Assembly: GCF_016899855.1 (NCBI RefSeq)
Contig: NZ_JACJJG010000003.1
Span: forward strand, 1 to 64,000
DNA from: Marseilla massiliensis
GTDB taxonomy: Bacteria > Bacteroidota > Bacteroidia > Bacteroidales > Bacteroidaceae
Direction of reading: 5' to 3'
DNA: 64,000 nt
In this document: positions 48,996-58,565 of the stretch, one piece after another
Position numbering within the stretch: position 1 is the stretch's first letter
How the letters are laid out: the number at the start of each line of letters is the position of its first letter
Program-made: the position numbers and the translations under genes
Notes under the pieces: generated by a model
The model's database searches: none
Told to the model about the DNA's origin: nothing
Seen by the model: the letters and a program-made list of their open reading frames with translations, nothing else

Positions 48996-51900
48996 ATGGC
49001 TAAAGAAAAAAAGTTTATCACATGTGATGGTAATGAAGCAGCCGCACACATAAGCTATATGTTCAGCGAGGTTGCAGCCATTTACCCTATCACTCCGTCA
49101 TCTCCAATGGCGGAACATGTTGACGAGTGGGCCGCAAAAGGACGCAAAAACCTTTTCGGTCAGACCGTTTTCGTTCAAGAAATGCAATCTGAGGCTGGTG
49201 CGGCAGGTGCTGTTCATGGTTCTCTTCAGGCTGGAGCACTTACCACTACATTCACAGCTTCACAGGGATTGCTCCTTATGATACCTAACATGTATAAGAT
49301 TGCCGGCGAACTTTTGCCTTGCGTTTTTGATGTTTCGGCACGTACACTGGCATCTCATTCTCTTTGTATTTTCGGTGATCACCAGGACGTAATGGCTTGC
49401 CGCCAAACAGGTTTCGCACTCTTCTGTGAAGGTTCTGTACAAGAAGTAATGGACCTTACAGCTGTAGCGCACCTCGCATCTCTTAAGACTTGCGTTCCTT
49501 TCCTCAACTTCTTTGATGGTTTCCGCACATCTCATGAATATCATAAGATTGAATTGCTTGAGCAGGAAGATATCGCTCCGTTAGTTGACATGGATGATGT
49601 AAAGCGTTTCCGTGACCGTGCGTTGTCACCTGAGCGTCCTGTTACACGCGGTACAGCAGAGAATCCTGAAACATTCTTCACACATCGTGAGGCAAGCAAT
49701 GAATATTATGATAAAGTACCTGAAGTTGTTGAGCACTATCTTGGTGAAATCAGCAAGATTACAGGACGTGAATATCACTTGTTCTCATATTATGGTGCAG
49801 AAGACGCAGACCGTATGATTATACTTATGGGTTCTGCAACAGAAGCTGCACGTGAGGCTATTGACTACCTGAATAAGAACGGAGAGAAAGTAGGTATGAT
49901 TTCAGTTCATCTCTATCGTCCGTTCTCTGTTAAACATTTGCTGGCATCTGTTCCCGCAACTGTTAAGCGCATAGCTGTTCTTGACAGAACAAAAGAGCCA
50001 GGCGCAGAGGGAGAACCTCTATATCTTGACGTTAAGAGTGCTTACTATGATGTTGAAAATAAACCTCTCATTGTTGGAGGACGTTATGGTCTTGGTTCTA
50101 ACGATACAACTCCGGCACAAATAATCTCTGTATTCAACAATTTGAAATTGAACGAGCCGAAGAACCACTTTACCTTGGGTATAGTTGATGACGTGACGTT
50201 CACCTCACTTCCGAAGGTTGAGGAAATGGCTCTCGGCGGAGAAGGAATGTTTGAAGCTAAATTCTATGGCCTTGGAGCGGACGGTACCGTAGGAGCAAAC
50301 AAGAATTCTGTCAAGATCATCGGTGACAACACTGACAAGCACTGCCAAGCATATTTCTCATATGACTCAAAGAAATCAGGCGGTTTCACATGTTCACACC
50401 TTCGTTTCGGTGACACGCCTATTCGCAGTACATATTTAGTAAACACTCCGAATTTCGTTGCATGCCACGTACAGGCTTATCTGCATATGTACGATGTAAC
50501 TCGTGGTTTACAGAAGAACGGAACATTCCTTCTGAATACTATTTTTGAAGGTGAAGAGCTTGTAAACTTCATCCCGAATAAGGTTAAGCGTTATTTCGCA
50601 CAGAATAATATTACCGTATATTATATTAACGCAACAAAGATTGCACAAGAGATAGGCCTTGGCAACCGTACCAATACAATTCTCCAAAGTGCATTCTTCC
50701 GCATAACAGGTGTCATCCCAACAGACCTCGCCGTTGAACAGATGAAGAAATTTATCGTTAAGTCATACGGTAAGAAGGGTCAGGACGTTGTTGACAAGAA
50801 CTATGCAGCTGTTGACCGCGGTGGAGAATATAAACAGCTTACGGTTGATCCGGCATGGGCAAACCTGCCTGACGATGCTGTAGTTGAAGACGATGCTCCA
50901 GCATTTGTAAAAGAGTTGGTTCGTCCTATCAACGCACAAGCAGGTGATCTCTTGAAGGTTTCTGACTTTATAAAGCATGATACAGTTGACGGAACATGGG
51001 AGAATGGAACTTCAGCTTATGAAAAGCGTGGTGTTGAGGCATTTGTTCCTGAATGGAATGCAGAAAACTGTATACAATGTAACAAGTGTGCATATGTTTG
51101 TCCTCACGCTGCTATCCGTCCGTTCGTTCTCACTGACGAGGAGCTTAAAGGCTTTGACGGAACAACTCTTGAGATGAAGGCTCCTGCAGCAATGAAGGGC
51201 ATGCACTTCGTTATCGAACCGAGTGTTATGGACTGTCTCGGATGTGGCAACTGTGCCGATGTTTGTCCTGGCAACCCGAAGAAGGGCAAAGCCCTTACGA
51301 TGGTTCCGTTTGCCGGCAATGACGCAGAAGCTGCCCGTTGGGACTACCTCGTAAAGAACGTTACAAGCAAGCAAAATTTGGTAGACATTAAGTCTAACGT
51401 TAAGAATTCTCAGTTTGCTCAACCCCTGTTCGAATTCTCTGGTGCATGTTCCGGCTGTGGTGAGACTCCTTATGTGAAGTTGATCTCACAACTCTTCGGT
51501 GATCGTGAAATGATTGCAAACGCAACGGGCTGTTCTTCAATTTATTCAGCTTCTATACCATCAACGCCTTACTGTAAGAACGCTGACGGTCACGGACCTG
51601 CATTTGACAACTCACTCTTTGAGGACTTCTGCGAGTTTGGTATGGGAATGGTACTCGGAAACAAGAAGATGAAAGAGCGTGTTACTATACTGCTCAATGA
51701 AGCTATCGCAAAAGATGATACTCCTGCTGAGTTCAAGGCTGCTGCTCAAGAGTGGATTGAAGGCAAGGAGGACGCTGATGCTTCTAAGGCTGCAGCTGCT
51801 AAGCTTAAACCGCTTATCGCTTCAGGTGCAGAGGCAGGTTGTCCGATATGCAAAGAGCTGAAGACACTTGATCACTATCTTGTTAAACGCAGCCAGTGGA

Positions 51901-52562
51901 TCATCGGCGGTGACGGTGCTTCTTACGACATTGGTTACGGAGGTCTCGACCATGTGATAGCAAGTGGTGAGGATGTAAATATCCTTGTACTTGATACTGA
52001 GGTTTATTCAAATACAGGTGGACAGTCGTCAAAAGCAACTCCTCTCGGCGCAATCGCACAATTTGCAGCTCAGGGTAAGCGTATACGCAAGAAGGATCTT
52101 GGTCTTATGGCAACAACTTATGGTTATGTATATGTCGCACAGATTGCAATGGGCGCAGACAACGCACAGTGCTTGAAGGCTATCCGTGAGGCTGAAGCAT
52201 ACCATGGACCTTCTGTCATCATCGCATATGCTCCTTGTATCAATCACGGATTGAAGGCTAAAGGCGGTATGGGCAAGAGTCAGGCTGAGGAAGCTAAGGC
52301 TGTTGAATGCGGATACTGGCACTTGTGGAGATATAATCCAGAACTTGCTGAGCAGGGTAAGAATCCGTTTACACTCGATTCTAAGGAGCCGGATTGGAGT
52401 AAGTTCCATGACTTCCTGTTGGGCGAGGTTCGTTATCTCTCTGTAAAGAAGGCTTATCCTAACGAAGCAGAAGAACTGTTCGCAGAAGCAGAGCGCATGG
52501 CTAAATTGCGTTATAAGAGCTACATCCGCAAGTCTAAGGAAGATTGGAGCGAAGAAGCGTAA
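48996..52562 (+). CDS. nifJ: Pyruvate:ferredoxin (flavodoxin) oxidoreductase
   Basis: Converts pyruvate to acetyl-CoA and CO2 while reducing ferredoxin, the key fermentative step in anaerobes. The 1188-residue protein is the single-chain form. It has the N-terminal pyrimidine-binding domain (IYPITPSSPMAEHVDEW), gamma domain, two [4Fe-4S] motifs (CIQCNKCAYVCPHA and CLGCGNCADVCPGNP, about 690-760), a further cluster cysteine set (ACSGCGETPY) and the thiamine diphosphate domain (GGDGASYDIGYGGLDH). Codon use is biased as in highly expressed genes. No consensus promoter is visible in the 36-base gap upstream. Confidence 0.97.
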   Translation: MAKEKKFITCDGNEAAAHISYMFSEVAAIYPITPSSPMAEHVDEWAAKGRKNLFGQTVFVQEMQSEAGAAGAVHGSLQAGALTTTFTASQGLLLMIPNMYKIAGELLPCVFDVSARTLASHSLCIFGDHQDVMACRQTGFALFCEGSVQEVMDLTAVAHLASLKTCVPFLNFFDGFRTSHEYHKIELLEQEDIAPLVDMDDVKRFRDRALSPERPVTRGTAENPETFFTHREASNEYYDKVPEVVEHYLGEISKITGREYHLFSYYGAEDADRMIILMGSATEAAREAIDYLNKNGEKVGMISVHLYRPFSVKHLLASVPATVKRIAVLDRTKEPGAEGEPLYLDVKSAYYDVENKPLIVGGRYGLGSNDTTPAQIISVFNNLKLNEPKNHFTLGIVDDVTFTSLPKVEEMALGGEGMFEAKFYGLGADGTVGANKNSVKIIGDNTDKHCQAYFSYDSKKSGGFTCSHLRFGDTPIRSTYLVNTPNFVACHVQAYLHMYDVTRGLQKNGTFLLNTIFEGEELVNFIPNKVKRYFAQNNITVYYINATKIAQEIGLGNRTNTILQSAFFRITGVIPTDLAVEQMKKFIVKSYGKKGQDVVDKNYAAVDRGGEYKQLTVDPAWANLPDDAVVEDDAPAFVKELVRPINAQAGDLLKVSDFIKHDTVDGTWENGTSAYEKRGVEAFVPEWNAENCIQCNKCAYVCPHAAIRPFVLTDEELKGFDGTTLEMKAPAAMKGMHFVIEPSVMDCLGCGNCADVCPGNPKKGKALTMVPFAGNDAEAARWDYLVKNVTSKQNLVDIKSNVKNSQFAQPLFEFSGACSGCGETPYVKLISQLFGDREMIANATGCSSIYSASIPSTPYCKNADGHGPAFDNSLFEDFCEFGMGMVLGNKKMKERVTILLNEAIAKDDTPAEFKAAAQEWIEGKEDADASKAAAAKLKPLIASGAEAGCPICKELKTLDHYLVKRSQWIIGGDGASYDIGYGGLDHVIASGEDVNILVLDTEVYSNTGGQSSKATPLGAIAQFAAQGKRIRKKDLGLMATTYGYVYVAQIAMGADNAQCLKAIREAEAYHGPSVIIAYAPCINHGLKAKGGMGKSQAEEAKAVECGYWHLWRYNPELAEQGKNPFTLDSKEPDWSKFHDFLLGEVRYLSVKKAYPNEAEELFAEAERMAKLRYKSYIRKSKEDWSEEA

Positions 52563-52614
52563 ATTAAATGAGAAAGAAGTTGTGCGTTGAAAAACCTCAA
52601 CTGACACATATTTT

Positions 52615-52653
52615 AAAAGAGATTGCATATTTACGATATATGCAATCTCTTTT
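52615..52653. terminator. Bidirectional terminator after nifJ
   Basis: A perfect 16-bp stem (52615-52630 with 52638-52653), 7-base loop, AAAA and TTTT at the ends. The following 165 bases up to comEC hold nothing I can assign. Confidence 0.9.
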
Positions 52654-52819
52654 ACTTATAAAGACATTAAGACAAAACCAATAATAAAATAAATCACTGT
52701 CGCGCAAATATAAAATCCGCAGATAACTCTGTTTATATTAACATTGGCACTATCTCCCGTTATATTTCCAAGCATTAAATGCTGTAAAATATTTTGATAC
52801 AGACTTCAGCAACTGTCAG

Positions 52820-54340
52820 TCATGGTACAATCCAAACCATCTTGCGCAGATATTTTATTATGAAATAAACAGAAAAAATGATGACATATATAAGCAGTGT
52901 TTGCACAGCACTGATATTTATGCCTTCAATACTTGCGCCTGGCAAAGATGCAACAAAGGATACACATGCGTTCATGAAGTCAACAACTTCTGTCAAAACT
53001 CTGCACAGCCAAGCCTGAAACCATGGAAGATAGCCTGAAAGGAATATGGCAACTGTGCCATACAGAATAGCCGTTGATACTGGTATAACTACAAAATTAG
53101 TCAGCAGGAAATAACATGAGAAGCGGCCAAAGTATAACGCTACCAATGGTGCAACACCAAGCTGAGCCGCAAAAGAAACTGATGTCATCTGCCATATCCA
53201 TTTTAATATAAGTATCTTCTTAAATGATTCAGGCATAATATGATACACAGGTTCGTAAAATACAAGAATGAACATTACGGACAGGAATGACATCTGAAAA
53301 CCTATGTCATAAAGATTCAATGGATTTGCAACTAACACAACAACTGCGGCTACGGCAAGAACATTCAGGGACATACGGTCACGACGAAGGAGACTGACAA
53401 AAGAATAAATGGTCAGCATTACCGCTGAACGCAAGGCTGATACCGGCAAACCGGCAATAAATACGTAAATCCATATAGCGCATATTATCATCACCTGGGC
53501 CACTACAGACCTGCTACGCCCAAAGAACAGTATCGTCAGCATGGCATAAATTATGCTTAAATGGAGCCCCGACAATGATAATACATGCAAAGCACCTGAT
53601 ACGGAATATTCTTCCGTCATTCTGTCTGACATGGAAATACGGTCGCCCAGAGTCATCGCAGCCAATATGGCATAGCCTTGTCCGTCAAATCCTAACCGCC
53701 TTAAATGCCCAAGTAATGTGTTGCGAAACTTAAGGGCCTTTATCTTTGTTCGTTCAATATATGATAAGTTATTTAAGCTGACAGCCTTACTATACCAATC
53801 GTCAACGTATAAAAATACAGTTGCCGAGAAACCGTGATTCAAAAGATATTGGGCATAATCAAATTTTCCGGAGCCAAAATTTTTCGGCTTCCTTAATTTG
53901 GCGCGTGCTACAATGCCGGAGCCTGGAGCAATACCCTCGGCCATGGCATTTCTGTAAAAACTCGCCTTTACCTTCATCGGCCGTTCCATGCTGGAAACCA
54001 ACATATCACAGCGCACAACTTTACCAGAAACAACAGGACTACTTATAACAACGGCTTCAAACGTTATTTCATCTTTTGGTAATTCAACATTTATTTTCGA
54101 CAATTCCATGGATGTAAGACAACCTCCAAGGAAGACGAAGGTAACAAATATGGCCACTGTCTGCACTACGGCATTCTTCTTCAAACATATTGACGACACA
54201 AACGAAACGATCAATGCAATGTACCAACTCCATTCTGAAATAATGCCATAAAGCTCCTTGCCGGCAATTATGCCGGCAACAAGAAACACCACCAAGCGCA
54301 GAACCGGATACAGTTGGATTCGTCCGTTTACCTTCATCAC
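52820..54340 (-). CDS. comEC: ComEC/Rec2-family membrane protein, no MBL domain
   Basis: 506 residues. A soluble OB-fold-like domain (DUF4131, about 60-170) lies between N-terminal helices and a competence domain of 8 or more helices (about 220-490) with LHVLSLSGLHLSII (251-264). ComEC moves single-stranded DNA across the inner membrane during transformation. Full-length proteins in many bacteria carry a C-terminal metallo-beta-lactamase-like nuclease domain; here the protein ends after the membrane part. The gene looks intact, so this is a shorter family form rather than a visible truncation. Confidence 0.85.
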   Translation of the reverse strand: MMKVNGRIQLYPVLRLVVFLVAGIIAGKELYGIISEWSWYIALIVSFVSSICLKKNAVVQTVAIFVTFVFLGGCLTSMELSKINVELPKDEITFEAVVISSPVVSGKVVRCDMLVSSMERPMKVKASFYRNAMAEGIAPGSGIVARAKLRKPKNFGSGKFDYAQYLLNHGFSATVFLYVDDWYSKAVSLNNLSYIERTKIKALKFRNTLLGHLRRLGFDGQGYAILAAMTLGDRISMSDRMTEEYSVSGALHVLSLSGLHLSIIYAMLTILFFGRSRSVVAQVMIICAIWIYVFIAGLPVSALRSAVMLTIYSFVSLLRRDRMSLNVLAVAAVVVLVANPLNLYDIGFQMSFLSVMFILVFYEPVYHIMPESFKKILILKWIWQMTSVSFAAQLGVAPLVALYFGRFSCYFLLTNFVVIPVSTAILYGTVAIFLSGYLPWFQAWLCRVLTEVVDFMNACVSFVASLPGASIEGINISAVQTLLIYVIIFSVYFIIKYLRKMVWIVP

Positions 54341-54741
54341 GTTACATCAAGTAGTTTGGATATGTCGCATTGAAGCATAGACATGTTTTCACGTTATAAT
54401 GCAAATATAAAACATTTTATTGATGAAAGGAAACAACGACGAATAAAAAACTCTTTATGTGTTCAAGAAAACACATTACCCAAATGCCCAGTACAATATT
54501 CGGAAATATAATAAAGCCCGGCAATATTATCAAACGCAGTCAATGACATTGCAAAATGCCGTGTTTTAAACGATAAACGACGGTGTTTTACAATGTCATT
54601 GACCGCATTTCATTTTATAAGTAATGCACGCCCATCCACTGAAAGAAAGGATTTATATCACCTATGGAAATTGTAAATCAAAAGATAAGTCATACTTAAA
54701 AGTGATAATTTATAATCGCACTTGAGTTGTGAGCATTATCG
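54341..54741. other. Gap between comEC and chimeric Tat protein gene
   Basis: No gene seen. It contains a -7 box for comEC (minus strand TATATTTG, 54419-54412, no clear -33) and the seventh 22-bp-period array (54532-54619). Confidence 0.65.
54532..54619. repeat. 22-bp-period degenerate array, copy 7
   Basis: Units at 54554, 54576 and 54598 read AAATGCCGTGTTTT, AACGACGGTGTTTT and ATTGACCGCATTTC. A weak unit starts at 54532. GTCAATGACATTG (54539-54551) is an exact reverse complement of CAATGTCATTGAC (54591-54603), joining the first and last units. Confidence 0.65.
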
Positions 54742-55473
54742 TCACCTACCCATAGTTTCCTTTACTTTTGCCAACAGGTTTGGAATGTCCAATTTCTGGG
54801 GACACTTAGCTATGCATTTGCCGCATGAAACATTAGCTTTACGTATAAGAGTTATACTTTCGTCCGGTGACGAATGGCCTGTAGCCAAAATAATGTTTGC
54901 TTCTGCGCAAATCTCCATTACTTTTACAACTTCAGGCAATACATTGCCATTGTCATCCAATACCGGAATGCCTCGCTCTTTACGTCCTTCATATTTGTAT
55001 TGGTATGAAGCGTCCAATGTCGGCAGCCATATACAGCGGCAAAGACCTCCGCTTGTTTCTACGGCTTTACGCGCAGCGAAAGGGTTAACCCTATCACCGT
55101 GAACTCGATTCATGCAAAAACTTCCATAACATTCAGCTCCAGATAGTGCCTGACGTATAATATACGCCCTGTCATGACAGCTGAAATCATTAGACTTAAA
55201 CATAACGGCACGATAACCGGCATGCACGGCATCTTGCATAAAATGATATTCATCAATGCACCGCTCACGTGAATCAGGACTACAGTGCAAATGAATGTCA
55301 CACACTCCTTTTAATATTGCATCACCTGTTAATTTGTCATTTTCAGCATTATCAATTTTAGGCAACATTTCCATTGCCTGGCCAGGAAGAATACTCTTCA
55401 TAAAAAACGCCCCTCCGACAATTGAGGAAGTCTTGATAAAACTTCTCCGGTTTATTTTTCCGTTATCTGTCAT
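54742..55473 (-). CDS. Tat-signal DUF6282-like protein with iron-sulfur tail
   Basis: 243 residues. The N-terminus carries a twin-arginine signal (RRSFIKTSSIVGG, 9-21). Next is a metal-hydrolase-like barrel start with His 61 and His 63 in CDIHLHCSPD, running to ILATGHSSPDES (195-206), as in DUF6282 amidohydrolase-like proteins. From about 213 it switches to VSCGKCIAKCPQKLDIPNLL, which resembles the C-terminal [4Fe-4S] tail of aldo/keto reductases. Only three cluster cysteines remain (217, 220, 224). The layout suggests an in-frame fusion that removed the end of one gene and most of another. Activity is doubtful. Confidence 0.55.
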   Translation of the reverse strand: MTDNGKINRRSFIKTSSIVGGAFFMKSILPGQAMEMLPKIDNAENDKLTGDAILKGVCDIHLHCSPDSRERCIDEYHFMQDAVHAGYRAVMFKSNDFSCHDRAYIIRQALSGAECYGSFCMNRVHGDRVNPFAARKAVETSGGLCRCIWLPTLDASYQYKYEGRKERGIPVLDDNGNVLPEVVKVMEICAEANIILATGHSSPDESITLIRKANVSCGKCIAKCPQKLDIPNLLAKVKETMGR

Positions 55474-55489
55474 AGCTCTATTTTTTATG

Positions 55490-55497
55490 CAAAGATA
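55490..55497 (-). promoter_or_regulatory. -7 box of Tat protein gene
   Basis: The minus strand reads TATCTTTG, 16 bases before the ATG; -33 not clear. Confidence 0.5.
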
Positions 55498-55677
55498 ATC
55501 GCATAAGATAAAATATATAGTAACACTTTTATCGAGATTTGTATTTCTTTTACTGATTATGAGTTGTTCTTATTTGTTTTTAGCTATATTGACTGGCTTA
55601 TCATAATAGCAAAATCATATAAATACATATTTTCAATCATTTTTTTTCTAATTATTAAGTATCTCACTTTTTTGTAT

Positions 55678-55685
55678 TATCTTTG
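55678..55685 (+). promoter_or_regulatory. -7 box of mce operon
   Basis: TATCTTTG, about 94 bases ahead of the chosen mce start; -33 not clear. Confidence 0.55.
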
Positions 55686-55778
55686 CAACGGATAATTAAT
55701 CGGTACTAATATATGAAAAATACATTTCATCCGTATCGTGCGTTATCTTATGGCAAATCTTATTTAAATGATAATAGT

Positions 55779-56183
55779 ATGAAAATTTCACGTATTGAAC
55801 ATTTGGGTATTGCCGTTCCGAGCATAGAGGAAGCCCTACCCTATTTCGAGAATGTTTTAGGTCTAAAGTGTTATGCTGTAGAAGAAGTGGCAGACCAGAA
55901 AGTAAAGACTGCCTTTCTAAAATGCGGCGAGGTAAAGCTCGAATTACTTGAGCCGACATCTCCGGACAGTACAATACAAAAATGGCTCGATAAAGGCAAC
56001 CACGGTGTTCACCATGTGGCATTCTGCATTGAAGATGGTGTAAGCAATGCATTGGCCGAATGTGAGAGTAAAGGTCTGCGCCTTATCGACAAAGCTCCAA
56101 GAAAAGGTGCGGAGAACCTTAACATAGCTTTTCTTCATCCGAAATCAACATGCGGAATACTCACCGAACTTTGTGAACAATAA
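55779..56183 (+). CDS. mce: Methylmalonyl-CoA epimerase
   Basis: Interconverts (R)- and (S)-methylmalonyl-CoA on the succinate-propionate route. The 134-residue vicinal-oxygen-chelate protein has metal ligands predicted at His 8 (IEHLGIAV), the His of HHVAFCIED and the Glu of ILTELCEQ. The ATG at 55779 gives the family N-terminus; an in-frame start at 55713 adds 22 unrelated residues. mmdA follows after a 111-base gap that contains a long hairpin. Confidence 0.93.
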   Translation: MKISRIEHLGIAVPSIEEALPYFENVLGLKCYAVEEVADQKVKTAFLKCGEVKLELLEPTSPDSTIQKWLDKGNHGVHHVAFCIEDGVSNALAECESKGLRLIDKAPRKGAENLNIAFLHPKSTCGILTELCEQ

Positions 56184-56213
56184 TAATATTATTATAAGGT
56201 ATTAAGGCATGAC

Positions 56214-56262
56214 GGCTTTATGAAATGTTGCGTTGCTTTTCAATGCAACATTTCATAAAGCC
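56214..56262. other. Long perfect hairpin between mce and mmdA
   Basis: 18-bp perfect stem (56214-56231 with 56245-56262) and a 13-base loop. No T-run follows, so it is not an ordinary terminator. As an intercistronic hairpin it could mark a processing site or damp read-through into mmdA. Confidence 0.7.
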
Positions 56263-56294
56263 CAACGGCCCTCACAACTAATAAATAAGAATCA

Positions 56295-57848
56295 ATGAGC
56301 AAACAAGTAGAAAAAATCAAGGAGCTTATCGCAAAACGCGAACAGGCTCGTCTCGGAGGTGGCGAAAAAGCCATTGAGAAACAGCATGCACGTGGCAAAT
56401 ATACGGCCCGTGAACGTATTGACATGCTTCTTGATGAAGGAAGTTTCGAAGAGTTCGACATGTTCAAGCTGCACCGTTGTACCAACTTCGGCATGGAGAA
56501 AAAACAATATTTAGGCGACGGTGTCGTTGCCGGATGTGGTACTATAGATGGAAGGCTGGTTTATATCTTCGCACAGGATTTTACTGTCAATGGCGGCTCT
56601 CTGTCTGAGACTATGGCTCAGAAGATATGCAAGGTTATGGATATGGCAATGAAAATGGGTGCCCCGGTTATCGGTATAAATGACTCGGGCGGTGCACGTA
56701 TCCAGGAAGGTATATGTGCATTGGCCGGATTTGCGGAAATCTTCGAACGCAACATTCTTGCTTCAGGTGTAATTCCACAGATCAGCGGAATTTTCGGGCC
56801 TTGCGCTGGTGGTGCCGTATATTCTCCTGCATTGACTGACTTTACCCTGATGATGGAAAACACATCATACATGTTCCTTACCGGACCGAAAGTGGTAAAG
56901 ACTGTGACTGGAGAGGATATCGACCAGGAACATCTCGGTGGCGCAAGTGTACACTCTACGAAGAGTGGTGTAACACACTTTACTGCTTCAACTGAAGAAG
57001 AGGCAATGGAAATGATCAAGACATTGCTTAGCTACATTCCTTCTAACAACATGGAAGAGGCTCCACGAAAAGAATGCACCGACCCGATTAACCGTATGGA
57101 AGATTCGTTGAACGAAATAATCCCGGAAGATCCAAATCAGGCTTATGATATGTACAAGGTTATCGGTGCGATAACTGACAACGGTGAATTCTTTGAAGTA
57201 CAACCTAAATTTGCAAAAAATATAATTGTGGGATTTGCACGTTTCAACGGGCAAAGTGTAGGTATCGTTGCAAACCAGCCTTCATGCTATGCCGGCGTAT
57301 TGGATGTAAATTCAAGTAGAAAGGGAGCACGCTTTGTTCGATTCTGCGATGCGTTCAACATACCTATCGTCAGCCTTGTTGACGTTCCTGGATTCCTCCC
57401 TGGAACCGGTCAGGAATATAATGCGGTCATCCTGCACGGAGCCCAGTTGCTTTATGCATATGGTGAAGCAACCGTACCAAAGGTTACAGTTACATTGCGT
57501 AAGAGCTATGGAGGAAGTCATATCGTGATGGGTTGTAAGCAACTCCGTACAGACATTAACTATGCATGGCCTTCTGCTGAAATTGCAGTTATGGGTGCAA
57601 GTGGTGCCGTTGCTGTACTGTGTGCAAAGGAAGCAAAAGCGCAAGACGACCCCAAAGCCTTCCTTGCTGAGAAAGAGGAAGAATATACTGAAATGTTTGC
57701 AAATCCATACCAGGCTGCAAAATATGGATATATTGACGACGTTATAGAACCTCGAAATACACGCTTCCGTATTTGCCGTGCATTGGCTCAGTTGGCAACC
57801 AAGAGAGACGGACTGCCAGCCAAGAAACATGGCAATATCCCGATGTAA
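56295..57848 (+). CDS. mmdA: Methylmalonyl-CoA decarboxylase/carboxylase alpha chain
   Basis: Carboxyltransferase subunit of a biotin-dependent acyl-CoA (de)carboxylase, 517 residues. Two crotonase-like halves are visible: the N-terminal with [16 protein letters not shown] and [13 protein letters not shown], and the C-terminal with [20 protein letters not shown] and [12 protein letters not shown]. It moves CO2 between methylmalonyl-CoA and the biotin carrier encoded two genes downstream. Together with mce it completes the end of propionate formation. Confidence 0.92.
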   Translation: MSKQVEKIKELIAKREQARLGGGEKAIEKQHARGKYTARERIDMLLDEGSFEEFDMFKLHRCTNFGMEKKQYLGDGVVAGCGTIDGRLVYIFAQDFTVNGGSLSETMAQKICKVMDMAMKMGAPVIGINDSGGARIQEGICALAGFAEIFERNILASGVIPQISGIFGPCAGGAVYSPALTDFTLMMENTSYMFLTGPKVVKTVTGEDIDQEHLGGASVHSTKSGVTHFTASTEEEAMEMIKTLLSYIPSNNMEEAPRKECTDPINRMEDSLNEIIPEDPNQAYDMYKVIGAITDNGEFFEVQPKFAKNIIVGFARFNGQSVGIVANQPSCYAGVLDVNSSRKGARFVRFCDAFNIPIVSLVDVPGFLPGTGQEYNAVILHGAQLLYAYGEATVPKVTVTLRKSYGGSHIVMGCKQLRTDINYAWPSAEIAVMGASGAVAVLCAKEAKAQDDPKAFLAEKEEEYTEMFANPYQAAKYGYIDDVIEPRNTRFRICRALAQLATKRDGLPAKKHGNIPM

Positions 57849-57878
57849 TTGTTTTCAATCATTTTAAAGCAAAGAACA

Positions 57879-58046
57879 ATGAACAAGAACGAAGTGTATG
57901 CAGCCATTGCACTGGCTTTGCATGAGTTCAACGGAAATAATGTGCATGACAAGGAAGCGGGAATCATCACCATCAAGAGCAAATATAGCGAATGGGAGAT
58001 GCACTCGTTAAGCATGACACCTCATCCACAAAATATTAAGCAATGA
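57879..58046 (+). CDS. Small conserved subunit of the mmd cluster
   Basis: 55-residue soluble protein starting MNKNEVYAAIALALHEF, with no membrane helix. Similar short proteins sit between mmdA and the biotin carrier gene in related genomes, as far as I recall, and may act as a small assembly subunit; the function is not established. I start it at the ATG at 57879, 30 bases after mmdA. Its stop overlaps the next start (ATGA), a sign of coupled translation. Confidence 0.68.
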   Translation: MNKNEVYAAIALALHEFNGNNVHDKEAGIITIKSKYSEWEMHSLSMTPHPQNIKQ

Positions 58047-58477
58047 AAGAATACAAATATACAATCAACGGCAATAAGTATGAGGTTACTATTGCCGGCA
58101 TAGAAGATAACATCGCAAACGTCATAGTTAATGGCGAGGAATATAAAGTTGAAATGGAGAAAGAGCCGGAACCTGAAAAGAAGAAAGTTGTAGTAAAACC
58201 TGTGGCTCAACCGACTTCAGAAACCCAACCCGCAACTGGACACAGCGCAAAAGTAAATCTCAATAATGCAGTAAAGTCACCTTTACCTGGAGTTATAACC
58301 GAAATAAAGGTAGCTGTTGGAGATGAAGTTAAAGCCGGTGACACAGTTGTTGTACTCGAAGCGATGAAAATGGCCAACAATCTTGATGCTGAACGAGGCG
58401 GAAAAGTTACGGCTGTACTTGTAAGCGAAGGTGAAAGTGTCATGGAAGATACTCCATTGATTGTCATTGAATATTGA
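58043..58477 (+). CDS. mmdC: Biotin carboxyl carrier protein of the mmd complex
   Basis: 144 residues: an N-terminal beta domain (about 1-38), a Pro/Ala/Lys-rich linker (about 40-70) and a biotinyl domain (about 72-144) with the attachment site EAMKMAN (Lys 109). It carries the carboxyl group for MmdA. A strong terminator follows at once, so the membrane beta subunit usually encoded next in sodium-pumping decarboxylase operons is not here. Confidence 0.93.
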   Translation: MKEYKYTINGNKYEVTIAGIEDNIANVIVNGEEYKVEMEKEPEPEKKKVVVKPVAQPTSETQPATGHSAKVNLNNAVKSPLPGVITEIKVAVGDEVKAGDTVVVLEAMKMANNLDAERGGKVTAVLVSEGESVMEDTPLIVIEY

Positions 58478-58495
58478 ATAATCTAATTACACAAT

Positions 58496-58535
58496 AAAAA
58501 GAGGCCCCGGAATAATTATTCTGGGGCCTCTTTTT
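58496..58535 (+). terminator. Terminator of the mce-mmd operon
   Basis: A stem of 13 bp (58496-58508 with 58523-58535) whose loop is itself self-complementary, followed by a T-run. It is symmetric and could also stop transcripts from the minus strand. Confidence 0.92.
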
Positions 58536-58565
58536 ATTTCTTATGATAATAAAGATTTAGCAAAA

